Below the pieces are notes generated by a model. The model ran no database searches. It saw only the letters and a program-made list of their open reading frames with translations, and was not told the origin of the DNA. 64,000 nucleotides of DNA from a virus: positions 1-64,000 of IMG/VR virus record IMGVR_UViG_3300043675_000007, one strand, 5' to 3'. A program made the translations under genes and the position numbers. Shown piece by piece: positions 44,592 to 51,841 of the stretch; within the stretch, counting starts at the first letter, position 1, and each line of letters begins with the position of its first letter.

Positions 44592-44890
44592 CCTGCGTGC
44601 TCCGCGCCCAGGTCTAATTCCCGGCAAATTTCCTGAATGAGCGCGACCACGCTTGGGCGTATGGGGTGGCGCTCGAAATCGCAGACCGGGAAGCTGTGCC
44701 CATTTTTATTGACCAGGCGCACGATCTTACCCGTGAGCACATCCTTCAGTGCATCCCTGTAGGCGTGGGTGAGCTGCAGGAGGTTCGCGCGGTCCCAGTC
44801 AATCTCGATACGCAGCATGGTGATGTCGGTCGCCGCGCCCTTGGCGAGCTCCAACGCGATATCGATGTGTTCGGCATGCTGCTCATTCAA
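44588..44890 (-). CDS. Small protein with probable TTG start
   Basis: 100 residues from a TTG at 44890 overlapping the upstream TGA (TTGA); other starts farther upstream overlap the next gene. ALKDVLTGKIVRLVNKNGHS and SVVALIQEICRELDLGAEH. Unknown function. A start at 44974 (ATG) is an alternative. Confidence 0.5.
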   Translation of the reverse strand: MNEQHAEHIDIALELAKGAATDITMLRIEIDWDRANLLQLTHAYRDALKDVLTGKIVRLVNKNGHSFPVCDFERHPIRPSVVALIQEICRELDLGAEHAG

Positions 44891-45105
44891 GTCGAGAACT
44901 TTGCCTCGAAAAACGCCAGTACCTTGGTTCGCATCGCACTGTAGGCTCCCGGTTGCCACTTTCTCTCCAGCCATGTTGTGTTCATCTCCGCGTTCATTTG
45001 AAAGCCCATGATCCCCCGGTGCTGGCTGCACGCCCAGTAGTGGACGATCGCCCATTTCCCGCAACGAGGTACTCCGCAGCGGTGCAGCCTCGGGGTCCTC
45101 GCCAT
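44887..45105 (-). CDS. Small basic Cys/His protein
   Basis: 72 residues. RLHRCGVPRCGKWAIVHYWA with CSQHRGI is a zinc-finger-like segment; basic C-terminus. TGATG overlap upstream. Confidence 0.55.
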   Translation of the reverse strand: MARTPRLHRCGVPRCGKWAIVHYWACSQHRGIMGFQMNAEMNTTWLERKWQPGAYSAMRTKVLAFFEAKFST

Positions 45106-45332
45106 CAGACCGTGAAGTAGACACGGATGTCCTGATACTCGAGGCGCTCATCGCCGCGTGCAACGACGCCGGCGGCGGTCAGGAAGCACTCGACCGGCTT
45201 GCAGCCATCGGATAGGTGCACGAAGAGCGGCATGGCGCCCTTGTCGAATTTGCAGGCGCCCTTTTTGTAAGTCTCACGGTACATCTGCTTTTCCCGCGGC
45301 GGTTTCGGCGGATTACGCACAAGAGCGCCCAT
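45105..45332 (-). CDS. Small protein downstream of SSB-like gene
   Basis: 75 residues from ATG at 45332, TAATG overlap with the SSB-like stop. GACKFDKGAMPLFVHLSDG and ERLEYQDIRVYFTV. Beta-rich, unknown. Confidence 0.55.
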   Translation of the reverse strand: MGALVRNPPKPPREKQMYRETYKKGACKFDKGAMPLFVHLSDGCKPVECFLTAAGVVARGDERLEYQDIRVYFTV

Positions 45333-46102
45333 TAGAAGGGGATGTCATCATCGAAGTCCGCATTCGGATCCCGCTGGCGTTGCGGGGGCAGCGGACCCCA
45401 ATCATCAGTCGGCGCGTGGGGACCTGCGGCCATGCGCTCGGACATGGTGGGCGGCGGCACGTGCTTGGGCGGCGCTGCTGCCGCGGGTGGGGCAACCTCG
45501 CCCGTGGCGATGTCTACGGTCTCCCATTGGCCGGTCGCCTCGTTGAACACCGGCGGCGGTGGCCTGCGCGGCACCGGAGCAGGGGTTTCCCACTGTTGGG
45601 TGACCTCATTGAACACAGGTGGAGGCGGGCGCCTGGCTGCGGCTTGAGGCGGCGGCGGCGGGGTGATCCAGGCCTGGCGCTTATCATCCCAAACAGGCTG
45701 GGGCGGCTGGCGCTGTGCGGAACCCGCGGGCGCATCTCCCCATGAACCTGAATTTGGGTCTGCACCTTGCCAGACAACCCCGGGCGACGTTTTGATGCCC
45801 ACTCCGCCCACCAGGCGCCCACCAAACTCAACATTCGGATCAAAGTAGATCTTGATCCGCTTGCCCGTCCAAAAATCTGAGTCCGGCCCGTAGGCTGCCT
45901 CCAAGATATTCACGCGCGTCTTGTTCAACTGGAGCCCTTTGGGCGTCTCGTTGAACCAGAGGAAGCACTTCACATCCTTCTGGCCACCGCCGCGCCCCAT
46001 GATTTCCTCGGTGACATCGGCAATGGTGAGCACCTGCGGGGGCTGTCCCTCAACATCGCGGGCCCGGAAGTATTTCGACTTGACCATATCCGCGGTGCGC
46101 AT
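45332..46102 (-). CDS. Single-stranded DNA-binding-like protein with acidic tip and repeats
   Basis: 256 residues. The N-terminal about 110 residues form an OB-like beta domain (SKYFRARDVEGQPPQVLTIA, CFLWFNETPKGLQLNKTRV, WTGKRIKIYFDPNVEFGG). Residues 133-200 hold three tandem near-repeats (PPPPVFNEVTQQWETPAPV and its relatives). The chain ends in DPNADFDDDIPF, the acidic tip that SSB proteins use to recruit partners. So this is probably the phage ssDNA-binding protein of replication or recombination. Coupled to the upstream zinc-finger gene by TAATG. Confidence 0.7.
   Translation of the reverse strand: MRTADMVKSKYFRARDVEGQPPQVLTIADVTEEIMGRGGGQKDVKCFLWFNETPKGLQLNKTRVNILEAAYGPDSDFWTGKRIKIYFDPNVEFGGRLVGGVGIKTSPGVVWQGADPNSGSWGDAPAGSAQRQPPQPVWDDKRQAWITPPPPPQAAARRPPPPVFNEVTQQWETPAPVPRRPPPPVFNEATGQWETVDIATGEVAPPAAAAPPKHVPPPTMSERMAAGPHAPTDDWGPLPPQRQRDPNADFDDDIPF
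45503..45706 (-). repeat. Three tandem PPxPVxxEx(7)W repeats in the SSB-like linker
   Basis: PPQPVWDDKRQAWI, PPPPVFNEVTQQWET and PPPPVFNEATGQWET repeat roughly every 22-26 residues in a Pro-rich linker between the OB-like domain and the acidic tip. Confidence 0.7.
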
Positions 46103-46491
46103 TACCAGCGCTCCCCGGATTCAGCCATGCGCAGCCAGCGCTCAGAAGCCTCGTCGCGCGCATCATCCGCCTCCTGCTTGTCCTTGAGTTTGAGTAGGGC
46201 GCGCAATTTGGGATTGCGGTTGCAGGCGGGGCGGTCGATCTGCGCGATGACGTTCTTGCCCTTGCAGGTGCGGCACTGGACGTCGTAGACCCCGGACATG
46301 TAATCCTCGCGGAAATCCTCACCGAGCTCGTCCATCTCGGAGGCTGTGATGCCGTTGCCGTCAATCGAGGGGTTGACCGTCTTACCCGTGCCATTGCAGG
46401 TGTAGCAGACTTCGTTTTTGGCGGGGAAGAGGACGGTTTCTTCTTCACCGTCCTCGGTATATCGGACCCAAGAAATGGTCACGTTGCTCAT
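46102..46491 (-). CDS. DnaJ-zinc-finger-like small protein
   Basis: 129 residues from ATG at 46491. VCYTCNGTGKTVNPS and VQCRTCKGKN give two CxxCxGxG-type motifs, as in the DnaJ zinc finger. Helical C-terminus. Common in phage early clusters. ATGA overlap upstream. Confidence 0.7.
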   Translation of the reverse strand: MSNVTISWVRYTEDGEEETVLFPAKNEVCYTCNGTGKTVNPSIDGNGITASEMDELGEDFREDYMSGVYDVQCRTCKGKNVIAQIDRPACNRNPKLRALLKLKDKQEADDARDEASERWLRMAESGERW

Positions 46492-46835
46492 CGGTACTCC
46501 TTGTTTGGGTTGCTCCACGATAAAATCAGATTCACAAAAACTTGCGGGACGCGGCGCGGCTGTGGGCGGCCGTGCATCCAGTCAAGCGCCTGCGCACGCT
46601 TCTGCATGAGCAGCCGATCGTAGTACCAGCGGGAGGGCTTGGACCAGGCATCGGGGAAGAAGGGCCGCAGCTTGTCCTCAACCTCGAGCGGGTCTTTGCA
46701 GGCGCGCACGAGTGAGCCGTACAACAGCCACTTTAAGCTCCACGCCTTGCGGTATTCGGCATTCGCGATCTGGAAGTAGCGAACGCGACCTTGGACCTTC
46801 AAGTCCTCCCAGGTCGGCTCCGGCGATGTGGGCAC
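46488..46835 (-). CDS. Small phage protein, unknown function
   Basis: 115 residues. VRYFQIANAEYRKAWSLKWL, PLEVEDKLRPFFPDAWSKPS and RRVPQVFVNLILSWSNP. Helical. No family recognised. Confidence 0.6.
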   Translation of the reverse strand: MPTSPEPTWEDLKVQGRVRYFQIANAEYRKAWSLKWLLYGSLVRACKDPLEVEDKLRPFFPDAWSKPSRWYYDRLLMQKRAQALDWMHGRPQPRRVPQVFVNLILSWSNPNKEYR

Positions 46836-46836
46836 C

Positions 46837-47025
46837 TTACTGCTCCGGCGTGGCGGGAGCAGCCGGCGCGGCTTCGACCGGGTGGTTCTCCATCTCCCCT
46901 AACAACGGCACCAGCGCTTTGGCGGCTGCCTTGGAGATGCTCGATTTGGGCGCATTGGTGCGCTGAATCAGTTGAAGACAGCGGATCGCCCGCAGTAATC
47001 GCTCGGCATTTTTTTGTTCTGTCAC
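46837..47025 (-). CDS. First gene of the early minus-strand operon, unknown
   Basis: 62 residues from a GTG at 47025; an ATG at 47082 is possible but would include the inverted repeat at 47073-47102 in the coding region. TEQKNAERLLRAIRCLQLIQ then a Pro/Ala-rich tail. Helical. Unknown. Confidence 0.5.
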   Translation of the reverse strand: MTEQKNAERLLRAIRCLQLIQRTNAPKSSISKAAAKALVPLLGEMENHPVEAAPAAPATPEQ

Positions 47026-47072
47026 GGTCTCACGTCTCAGGTGGATAGTCTTGGAGGGGGCGGCTGCATCCC

Positions 47073-47102
47073 GTTGAACCACACAAGCGTGAGGGGTTCA
47101 AC
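47073..47102. promoter_or_regulatory. Inverted repeat GTTGAACC-N14-GGTTCAAC (possible operator)
   Basis: Eight-base arms around a 14-base spacer, lying just downstream of the minus-strand promoter and upstream of the first early gene. Position fits an operator, possibly for the DUF3653/DUF3693 proteins. Confidence 0.45.
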
Positions 47103-47112
47103 AGTCGCGGCG

Positions 47113-47142
47113 AGTATGTGGCCACTCACGTTTACCTGTCAA
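47113..47142 (-). promoter_or_regulatory. Sigma70-type promoter for the early minus-strand operon
   Basis: -35 TTGACA (47137-47142), spacer 18, -10 CATACT (47113-47118). Points leftward into the cluster of small genes at 47-36 kb. Confidence 0.55.
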
Positions 47143-47147
47143 TGCGA

Positions 47148-47468
47148 CTAGAAGCTCAGTTGGCGCGGAATCGCAAGCTCTTCCTCAAGAGCCTGCGAGC
47201 GCTCGCGGTGGTACTTTCCCGCGAGCACCATCCCGGGGGTGAAGCGATCGCCTTGCGGTGAGACCAGTTCTCCATGGCGCAGATGCCAACCCGCCCATAC
47301 CTCGCTAATCCCGCCAAGCTCGTGTTCCCAGAGTGAACGAATGAGCGCCAGCGCTCCCGCGGGTGCACTTCCTTGTCGTTTCCAGCGACGTGCCGTGTCT
47401 GGGTGTACTTGGCACACCCTGGCGATCACATCGACCGGAACGCCATACAGCGGCGATTCCGTGAGCAT
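47148..47468 (-). CDS. DUF3653-like DNA-binding protein
   Basis: 106 residues. VIARVCQVHPDTARRWKRQG is a helix-turn-helix; LRHGELVSPQGDRFTPGMV and GWHLRHG are the DUF3653 C-terminal landmarks. DUF3653 proteins occur in phages and prophages, often with DUF3693. Likely a transcription factor in this lysis/early switch region. The gene follows the DUF3693-like one by 10 bp. Confidence 0.75.
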   Translation of the reverse strand: MLTESPLYGVPVDVIARVCQVHPDTARRWKRQGSAPAGALALIRSLWEHELGGISEVWAGWHLRHGELVSPQGDRFTPGMVLAGKYHRERSQALEEELAIPRQLSF

Positions 47469-47478
47469 GGCGTCACTA

Positions 47479-48033
47479 TCAAGTGTTCACATCGAAAGTG
47501 CACGCGGACTCAACGGATCTGTGCGGCCCGTGGTATTGCAGTGCAAAGACGGGTTTCCGGTGCCTGCAAATCATCAACCGCCGTCTGGTGCCGCGTCTGA
47601 ATTTACGGCGTAATAGACGTCGTCTTCGCGACTTACCATAATATACATTCTCACGAACTTGAGAGTACTCGTCGGCGTGAGCGGGAGGTGCGTCGAATGC
47701 CGCTAATCCTAGGGCCGCGACGAGAAAGACGACCGCCGCCCGATCCCGAAAGGCGTCGGCAATTTGTCGCCACACACGACCCGTATCTCCAAAGCGATCG
47801 GCATCCTTCAAACGCTCCGCGTTGACACAGGCAATCACATAGGCGCGGGGCATTTTCAAAAGGTCCGCGACCTTAATGGCCCAGTTATCGCTCATGACCG
47901 TGCCGTTTCGCCACTGGGAAGTTAGCTGCTGCTTCGCACCCAGGAGCTTCGCGACGCGGTAGTCGGACGCGCCGTCGTGTCGGGCGCTGAGCAGGTTCAA
48001 AAGCTCAAGAGTTGTCATTGTCTTGGTGGACAT
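47479..48033 (-). CDS. DUF3693-like membrane-anchored HTH protein with unusual Arg-rich tail
   Basis: 184 residues. N-terminal HTH: DGASDYRVAKLLGAKQQLTS and QWRNGTVMSDNWAIKVADLL, MPRAYVIACVNAERLKDADR; a single TM (AAVVFLVAALGLAAFDAPPA) follows near residue 110. DUF3693 has this HTH-TM plan. The C-terminus after ENVYYGKS is atypically basic (RRRRLLRRKFRRGTRRR), suggesting a lost stop or frameshift. It is divergent from the plus-strand region and likely regulates it. Confidence 0.7.
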   Translation of the reverse strand: MSTKTMTTLELLNLLSARHDGASDYRVAKLLGAKQQLTSQWRNGTVMSDNWAIKVADLLKMPRAYVIACVNAERLKDADRFGDTGRVWRQIADAFRDRAAVVFLVAALGLAAFDAPPAHADEYSQVRENVYYGKSRRRRLLRRKFRRGTRRRLMICRHRKPVFALQYHGPHRSVESACTFDVNT

Positions 48034-48065
48034 AGTCCTAACCTCTGCAAAGGTGTTGGGGCTTC

Positions 48066-48094
48066 ACCCTACACCCAGGATTAGCGACGATCAA
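48066..48094 (-). promoter_or_regulatory. Candidate minus-strand promoter of the DUF3693-like gene
   Basis: -35 TTGATC (48089-48094), 17-base spacer, -10 TAGGGT (48066-48071). Reads into the gene starting at 48033. Confidence 0.4.
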
Positions 48095-48134
48095 GCCACA
48101 CGGGTCGATTGTGCAACACCACTCGTGTGATGAG

Positions 48135-48163
48135 TTGACACACAACAGATGCCTGTGTAGTTT
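48135..48163 (+). promoter_or_regulatory. Candidate plus-strand promoter for the early-right operon
   Basis: -35 TTGACA (48135-48140), 17-base spacer, -10 TAGTTT (48158-48163). Reads into the long leader before the DUF5131 gene, divergently from the DUF3693 promoter. Confidence 0.45.
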
Positions 48164-48362
48164 CGCCCCGTGGTCGCAGCAACCCTCGCTCCGCATCTGA
48201 CTAGTCCTCAGGCGCTTGGGTTAAAGGCTGCAACCATGGGTTGCTGCGACCGATTTTGCGGCGTTTGCAGACGCTAGGACTCAAACCATGGATGACCGAG
48301 GAATTGTGACTTCGCGCCGGAATGACAGAGGCGCGGAGTGAGGTAGATGGGAAGAAAAACAA

Positions 48363-48383
48363 ATGCCCGCACGAGGCGGGCAT
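48363..48383 (-). terminator. Rho-independent terminator on the minus strand
   Basis: Stem ATGCCCGC/GCGGGCAT (8 bp) with a five-base loop, followed on the minus strand by TTTGTTTTTC. No convincing minus-strand gene ends here, so it may stop antisense transcription or end a small RNA. Confidence 0.6.
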
Positions 48384-48638
48384 CGGTTGCGAAGTTACTA
48401 GCTTCGACTACCAAGACTGTGTTCGCGCACGGCTTCGGCACCCTGCATTCTACAGGTTGCCCACCGCTTGCTCCACTCAGTTTTGACATAGTCAAGCCCT
48501 TCTCAACCTTGGGGTGCGTGGACGGGATTTCTACGTCAGCGCGCACCCCGAGACCGACTACTGGGGGCCCTATCCAGTCGGCGCGCAGCGTAATGCACGG
48601 GAGCGCGAAAGTAGGCCAGGTAAGGAGGTATGCCTGGA

Positions 48639-48731
48639 ATGAAGCGTGCAGCGGGCGGCGCCGTCATGGCCGATTCCGACGAGCCTCAGTGCTTTTTGCA
48701 TTGGGCTCGTCCGTGCAAGCCCACCATCTGA
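48639..48731 (+). CDS. Possible 30-residue leader peptide
   Basis: ATG at 48639 preceded by a perfect AAGGAGG (48622-48628). Encodes KRAAGGAVMADSDEPQCFLH and more, ending at a TGA at 48731. Very strong ribosome binding site but short, so this may be a translated leader upstream of DUF5131. Confidence 0.4.
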   Translation: MKRAAGGAVMADSDEPQCFLHWARPCKPTI

Positions 48732-48800
48732 CCGACAGGGAAAACCAGACCGCAATCCGACCCCCGAATGGGGTCAGAAGCTCAAAAGGAAAACAAGAAC

Positions 48801-49703
48801 ATGGCACGGAACACCGCAATCGAATGGGCAGATCACACTTTCAATCCCTGGTGGGGATGCACGAAGGTTTCCCCTGGCTGTGATCATTGCTATGCGGAAA
48901 AACATTCCAAACGATTCGCTCCCGGTCTTTGGGGCGATGATGCAAAGCGGCGCGTGTTCAATGAGGCGCATTGGGAGGAACTGCTGGTCTTGGACCGCAA
49001 AGCCGCAAAGGACGGTACCAGGCCACGGGTCTTCTGCGCCTCCATGGCCGATGTCTTCGACAATCACCCGGGCGTCACCGGCTACCGCAACCATCTGTGG
49101 CAGTACATCGAGAACACCCCGAATCTTGACTGGCTGCTGCTGACCAAGCGCATCGGCAACGTCAGGAAGATGTACCCGCCCTCGTGGCTCAAAGCACCGC
49201 CACGCAATGTGTGGCTCGGGATCTCCGTCGTGAATCAGGTCGAAGCGGATCGGGATATCCCGAAGCTGCTCGAGACGCCCGCGCACATCCGCTTCCTATC
49301 CTGCGAGCCGCTGCTGGGCGAGATTGATCTGCGTCCCTTCAAACGTGGGCTGTGTCCGACCTGCGCCGGCGATGGGCAAATCCTCGCTCAAGACTGGAAT
49401 CCGCCGCGCATGACCCCGAGCCCTCATCCCTCGCCCGACCCTGAAATGGAGGAGTGCAACGAGTGCCGCGGCACGGGCGAGTGGCCCGATAATCCGGGCC
49501 TGGACTGGGTGATCTGCGGCGGGGAGTCAGGAAGCCACGCGCGCTACATGGACTATGACTGGGCCTTTCGCATTGCATCCGCCTGTCAGGAGATGGGCGT
49601 TGCCTTTTTCATGAAGCAGGGGTCCGCGAAGAATTGGCCGCACTTCAAGCGCTTCGAGTCTTTCCCTGTGATGTTGCAGATCCGCGAGTGGCCCACCAAA
49701 TGA
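48801..49703 (+). CDS. DUF5131 (phage Gp37/Gp68-like) protein
   Basis: 300 residues from ATG at 48801 with AAAGGA upstream. WWGCTKVSPGCDHCYAEKHS supplies the three Cys of a radical-SAM-like cluster; FCASMADVFDNHPGV, LDWLLLTKRIGNV, FLSCEPLLGEIDL and WVICGGESG are typical landmarks of this phage family. A DnaJ-like insertion (CPTCAGDGQ and CNECRGTGEW) is present near residues 185-230. Function unknown; possibly nucleic-acid modification. Confidence 0.85.
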   Translation: MARNTAIEWADHTFNPWWGCTKVSPGCDHCYAEKHSKRFAPGLWGDDAKRRVFNEAHWEELLVLDRKAAKDGTRPRVFCASMADVFDNHPGVTGYRNHLWQYIENTPNLDWLLLTKRIGNVRKMYPPSWLKAPPRNVWLGISVVNQVEADRDIPKLLETPAHIRFLSCEPLLGEIDLRPFKRGLCPTCAGDGQILAQDWNPPRMTPSPHPSPDPEMEECNECRGTGEWPDNPGLDWVICGGESGSHARYMDYDWAFRIASACQEMGVAFFMKQGSAKNWPHFKRFESFPVMLQIREWPTK

Positions 49704-50032
49704 AAAAAGGCACTTTAACCTTCCCAGTGGCCGCGTCTGACCTGTATCAGGTCGGGGACTACTTAAACGTCTGTCTCACCAATCGCGGCTGGAAAGTCGT
49801 GCAGATCACGCTGTGCGAGGGCTGCCGCATCGAGTTCGTAGTGGTGCCCTGGTATGCACGCCTGTGGCGCTGGATTGTTTCATTTTTCAACCAAGGAGAT
49901 GGCCATGTTGATACTGACCCGCCGAGTAGGCGAGATGATAAAGATCGGACTGAACGTCGAAGTGACGGTGATGGCCGTCAATGGCAACCAGGTGCGCATC
50001 GGGGTGAAGGCGCCAAAGACGACCATTGTTGA
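49700..50032 (+). CDS. Small protein with a 128-bp overlap into csrA
   Basis: 110 residues from ATG at 49700 overlapping the DUF5131 stop (ATGA). The first 70 residues ([40 protein letters not shown]) look like a small membrane-anchored protein. The last 40 residues are out-of-frame csrA sequence, polar and low quality, so the original stop has probably been lost. Confidence 0.5.
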   Translation: MKKGTLTFPVAASDLYQVGDYLNVCLTNRGWKVVQITLCEGCRIEFVVVPWYARLWRWIVSFFNQGDGHVDTDPPSRRDDKDRTERRSDGDGRQWQPGAHRGEGAKDDHC

Positions 50033-50084
50033 CCGCGAAGAGATTGCCGTGCGCCGGCGCGAGAATCCGGTCTTCGTTCGATGA
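49905..50084 (+). CDS. csrA: Phage-encoded CsrA/RsmA carbon-storage regulator
   Basis: 59 residues from ATG at 49905, preceded by AAGGAG at 49893-49898; an ATG at 49899 is too close to that site. [20 protein letters not shown] begins as CsrA does; [19 protein letters not shown] and [10 protein letters not shown] follow. CsrA dimers bind GGA-containing RNA hairpins and block translation. The gene lies in the plus-strand early operon. A phage copy could reprogramme host metabolism or virulence, or regulate phage mRNAs. Essential residues (R44-type in VDREE, L4-type) appear conserved. Confidence 0.9.
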   Translation: MLILTRRVGEMIKIGLNVEVTVMAVNGNQVRIGVKAPKTTIVDREEIAVRRRENPVFVR

Positions 50085-50296
50085 GCACATTTGACGGGAA
50101 GGATACCTGGGCGGTGGTGCGCGAGCTCCTGGCCCAGCGTGACATGCTCAATACCGCCATGCGCGCGATCCTGGCGGATGACCAGAGCTACATGCAAATC
50201 TTCGCGCAGGACTACGGGATGCAAACCGATTTGGACCCCATCCGCAAGACCGACATCATCAAGCACGCGGTCGCACGAATCGACCAATGGAGATAG
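50081..50296 (+). CDS. Small helical protein
   Basis: 71 residues, ATGA overlap with csr[21 protein letters not shown] and [14 protein letters not shown]. Unknown. Confidence 0.6.
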   Translation: MSTFDGKDTWAVVRELLAQRDMLNTAMRAILADDQSYMQIFAQDYGMQTDLDPIRKTDIIKHAVARIDQWR

Positions 50297-50300
50297 CAGC

Positions 50301-50663
50301 GTGAACAGATACTCGAAGCAGGACGACGATACGGCGGAGATCAAGCTGGCCAAGATCAGGGAGCGGATCCGCAAAACAAACTTCCCCGACCCGTACGCAC
50401 CGCTCCAGTGGCGAAAAGACTCCGACACCCGCCTCGTAAGCCACTGCGGAAGGTTCGCGATCGAAAAACACGGCGAAGGTGACGCGGTTCGCTACACCGC
50501 GAAATTGCAGCCGCATTCGGTCTTGGGTGTCCGCCTGTTCACAGCGGAGAGCGCGAAGGAGGTGTGCAATCGGCACGCCTCCCCGCTCCCCCTCGAGCCG
50601 CCGAAGGAGCCTCGGCAACAGGAGTTGGTCACCGATCGGGACCCCGGGAGTGATGACGAATGA
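50301..50663 (+). CDS. Small phage protein
   Basis: 120 residues from GTG at 50301, ribosome binding site GGAG at 50289. KLAKIRERIRKTNFPDPYAP, KHGEGDAVRYTAKLQPHSV. Unknown. Confidence 0.6.
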   Translation: MNRYSKQDDDTAEIKLAKIRERIRKTNFPDPYAPLQWRKDSDTRLVSHCGRFAIEKHGEGDAVRYTAKLQPHSVLGVRLFTAESAKEVCNRHASPLPLEPPKEPRQQELVTDRDPGSDDE

Positions 50664-50848
50664 CGCTACACGAGCGTTTGGAACAGATAGCGAAAGACTT
50701 ACGTGGGCTGGCTAGCGAGATGATCGCCGGCGGGGAGTCCGACAGCGCCATCGCCCTGCTCCAGGCCGAGCGCGCCGTTGCTCACGCCAACGATGTGATG
50801 GCAGACAATTTTGACACGCAGGTCACTGTCCTGCTCGACGACTCATGA
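50660..50848 (+). CDS. Small helical protein
   Basis: 62 residues, ATGA overlap with previous gene. LEQIAKDLRGLASEMIAGGE, AERAVAHANDVMADNF. Unknown. Confidence 0.6.
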   Translation: MTLHERLEQIAKDLRGLASEMIAGGESDSAIALLQAERAVAHANDVMADNFDTQVTVLLDDS

Positions 50849-50982
50849 ACGAGGATCAAATGCTGCGCTGGGTTGTGCGTCATCGGCTACGCACCCTGCG
50901 CAGCTGCATGCGGATCATCACCGCGAAAGCCGCATTTCGCCGCTTCGCGCTTCGCTATCTGGAGCGCTCATGCCGTTCGTGA
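50845..50982 (+). CDS. Very small basic protein
   Basis: 45 residues from ATG at 50845 (ATGA overlap). LRWVVRHRLRTLRSCMRIIT and FRRFALRYLERS are strongly basic helices. Overlaps the next gene by 13 bp. Confidence 0.5.
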   Translation: MNEDQMLRWVVRHRLRTLRSCMRIITAKAAFRRFALRYLERSCRS

Positions 50983-51230
50983 GACTCCCCGGCGGCCAGG
51001 TCGCCCACGTGCGCATGAGTAAGCCGCGCCGGCGCCGCTGCAAGGTGTGCGGCCATGCGACCGATGAGCGCTTCTTGAGGGAGTGCGATTTCACCCTGCC
51101 GAATGGCAAGACCTGTGATCTTCTGATGTGCGACAAGTGCGCATTCCAGGTCAAACCTAATTTCGACCTATGTCCGGAGCACAGCCCGGAGAGGGTCTTC
51201 CAAGCCCAACCACCCAAGGAGTCAGCATGA
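50970..51230 (+). CDS. Small zinc-binding protein
   Basis: 86 residues from ATG at 50970. RCKVCGHATDERFL, LMCDKCAFQVKPNFDLCPEH form zinc ligands. Early phage gene of unknown function. Confidence 0.65.
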   Translation: MPFVRLPGGQVAHVRMSKPRRRRCKVCGHATDERFLRECDFTLPNGKTCDLLMCDKCAFQVKPNFDLCPEHSPERVFQAQPPKESA

Positions 51231-51841
51231 AACTCATCGTCTATGACTGCGAGATTTTAAACGCCATCCCCGACAGCATCACCAAGCTCGCGCCGCTGCC
51301 CGGCATCAATTATTGCAAGGGCTGGGGGGATCATGCCGGCATGGGTATCGCCGTGATCTGTGCCTATGTCTGGGGCGAGGGCTATCGGGTGTTCCTCGGG
51401 GACAACATGGCGGAGTTCCACCAGCTCGCGCTCTCCAAGTCATCCATCATGGTTGGCTTCAATAACCGCGCTTTCGATGACAAGTTGCTCAGGGCCAATC
51501 TCCCGGTTGATCTTCCAGAGGATCGCTCCTGGGATCTGTTGCGCGAGGTGCGCCGCGCGAAGGGCCGGAATCCAGATGCACCCGGGAGCAGCACTGGGGG
51601 GCTGGATGGATTGGCGCGCGCTAACTTCCTCGAGGGGAAGAAAAGCACCGCCAATGCACCGATCGATTGGCAGCAGGGAGCCCGCGGCAAGGTGATCGAT
51701 CAGTGCCTCACCGATGTAATACTCACCAAGAAGCTCGTGGAGCTCGCGCTCGATTATCGGCTGCGCGATACCGAGACGGGGCGCAAGCTCAACGTGAACA
51801 TTGACCTGCTCAAGGCCGGTGTCGACCTGGTAGAAGCATGA
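51227..51841 (+). CDS. DnaQ-like 3'-5' exonuclease (RNase H fold)
   Basis: 204 residues from ATG at 51227 (AAGGAG upstream). VYDCEILNAIPD gives the first Asp/Glu pair, VGFNNRAFDDKLLRAN the second Asp, and QCLTDVILTKKLVELAL the third. This is the DEDD pattern. It probably trims nucleic acids in phage replication or host-DNA degradation. Confidence 0.75.
   Translation: MKLIVYDCEILNAIPDSITKLAPLPGINYCKGWGDHAGMGIAVICAYVWGEGYRVFLGDNMAEFHQLALSKSSIMVGFNNRAFDDKLLRANLPVDLPEDRSWDLLREVRRAKGRNPDAPGSSTGGLDGLARANFLEGKKSTANAPIDWQQGARGKVIDQCLTDVILTKKLVELALDYRLRDTETGRKLNVNIDLLKAGVDLVEA

Larger units (their letters stand above)
48165..48800. other. 636-bp leader/intergenic region
   Basis: Few convincing genes. 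It holds a minus-strand terminator-like hairpin (48363-48383), a possible 30-residue ORF with strong ribosome binding site (48639-48731) and a GACCCC/GGGGTC hairpin (48759-48775) just before the DUF5131 ribosome binding site. A minus-strand frame from about 48489 to 48274 has a weak ribosome binding site and is not called. Confidence 0.6.

Noticed and set aside
48274-48489. Minus-strand 71-residue frame with weak ribosome binding site across the terminator-like hairpin
   Set aside because: The hairpin and U tract lie inside the frame, and the sequence has no coding look; kept as intergenic.
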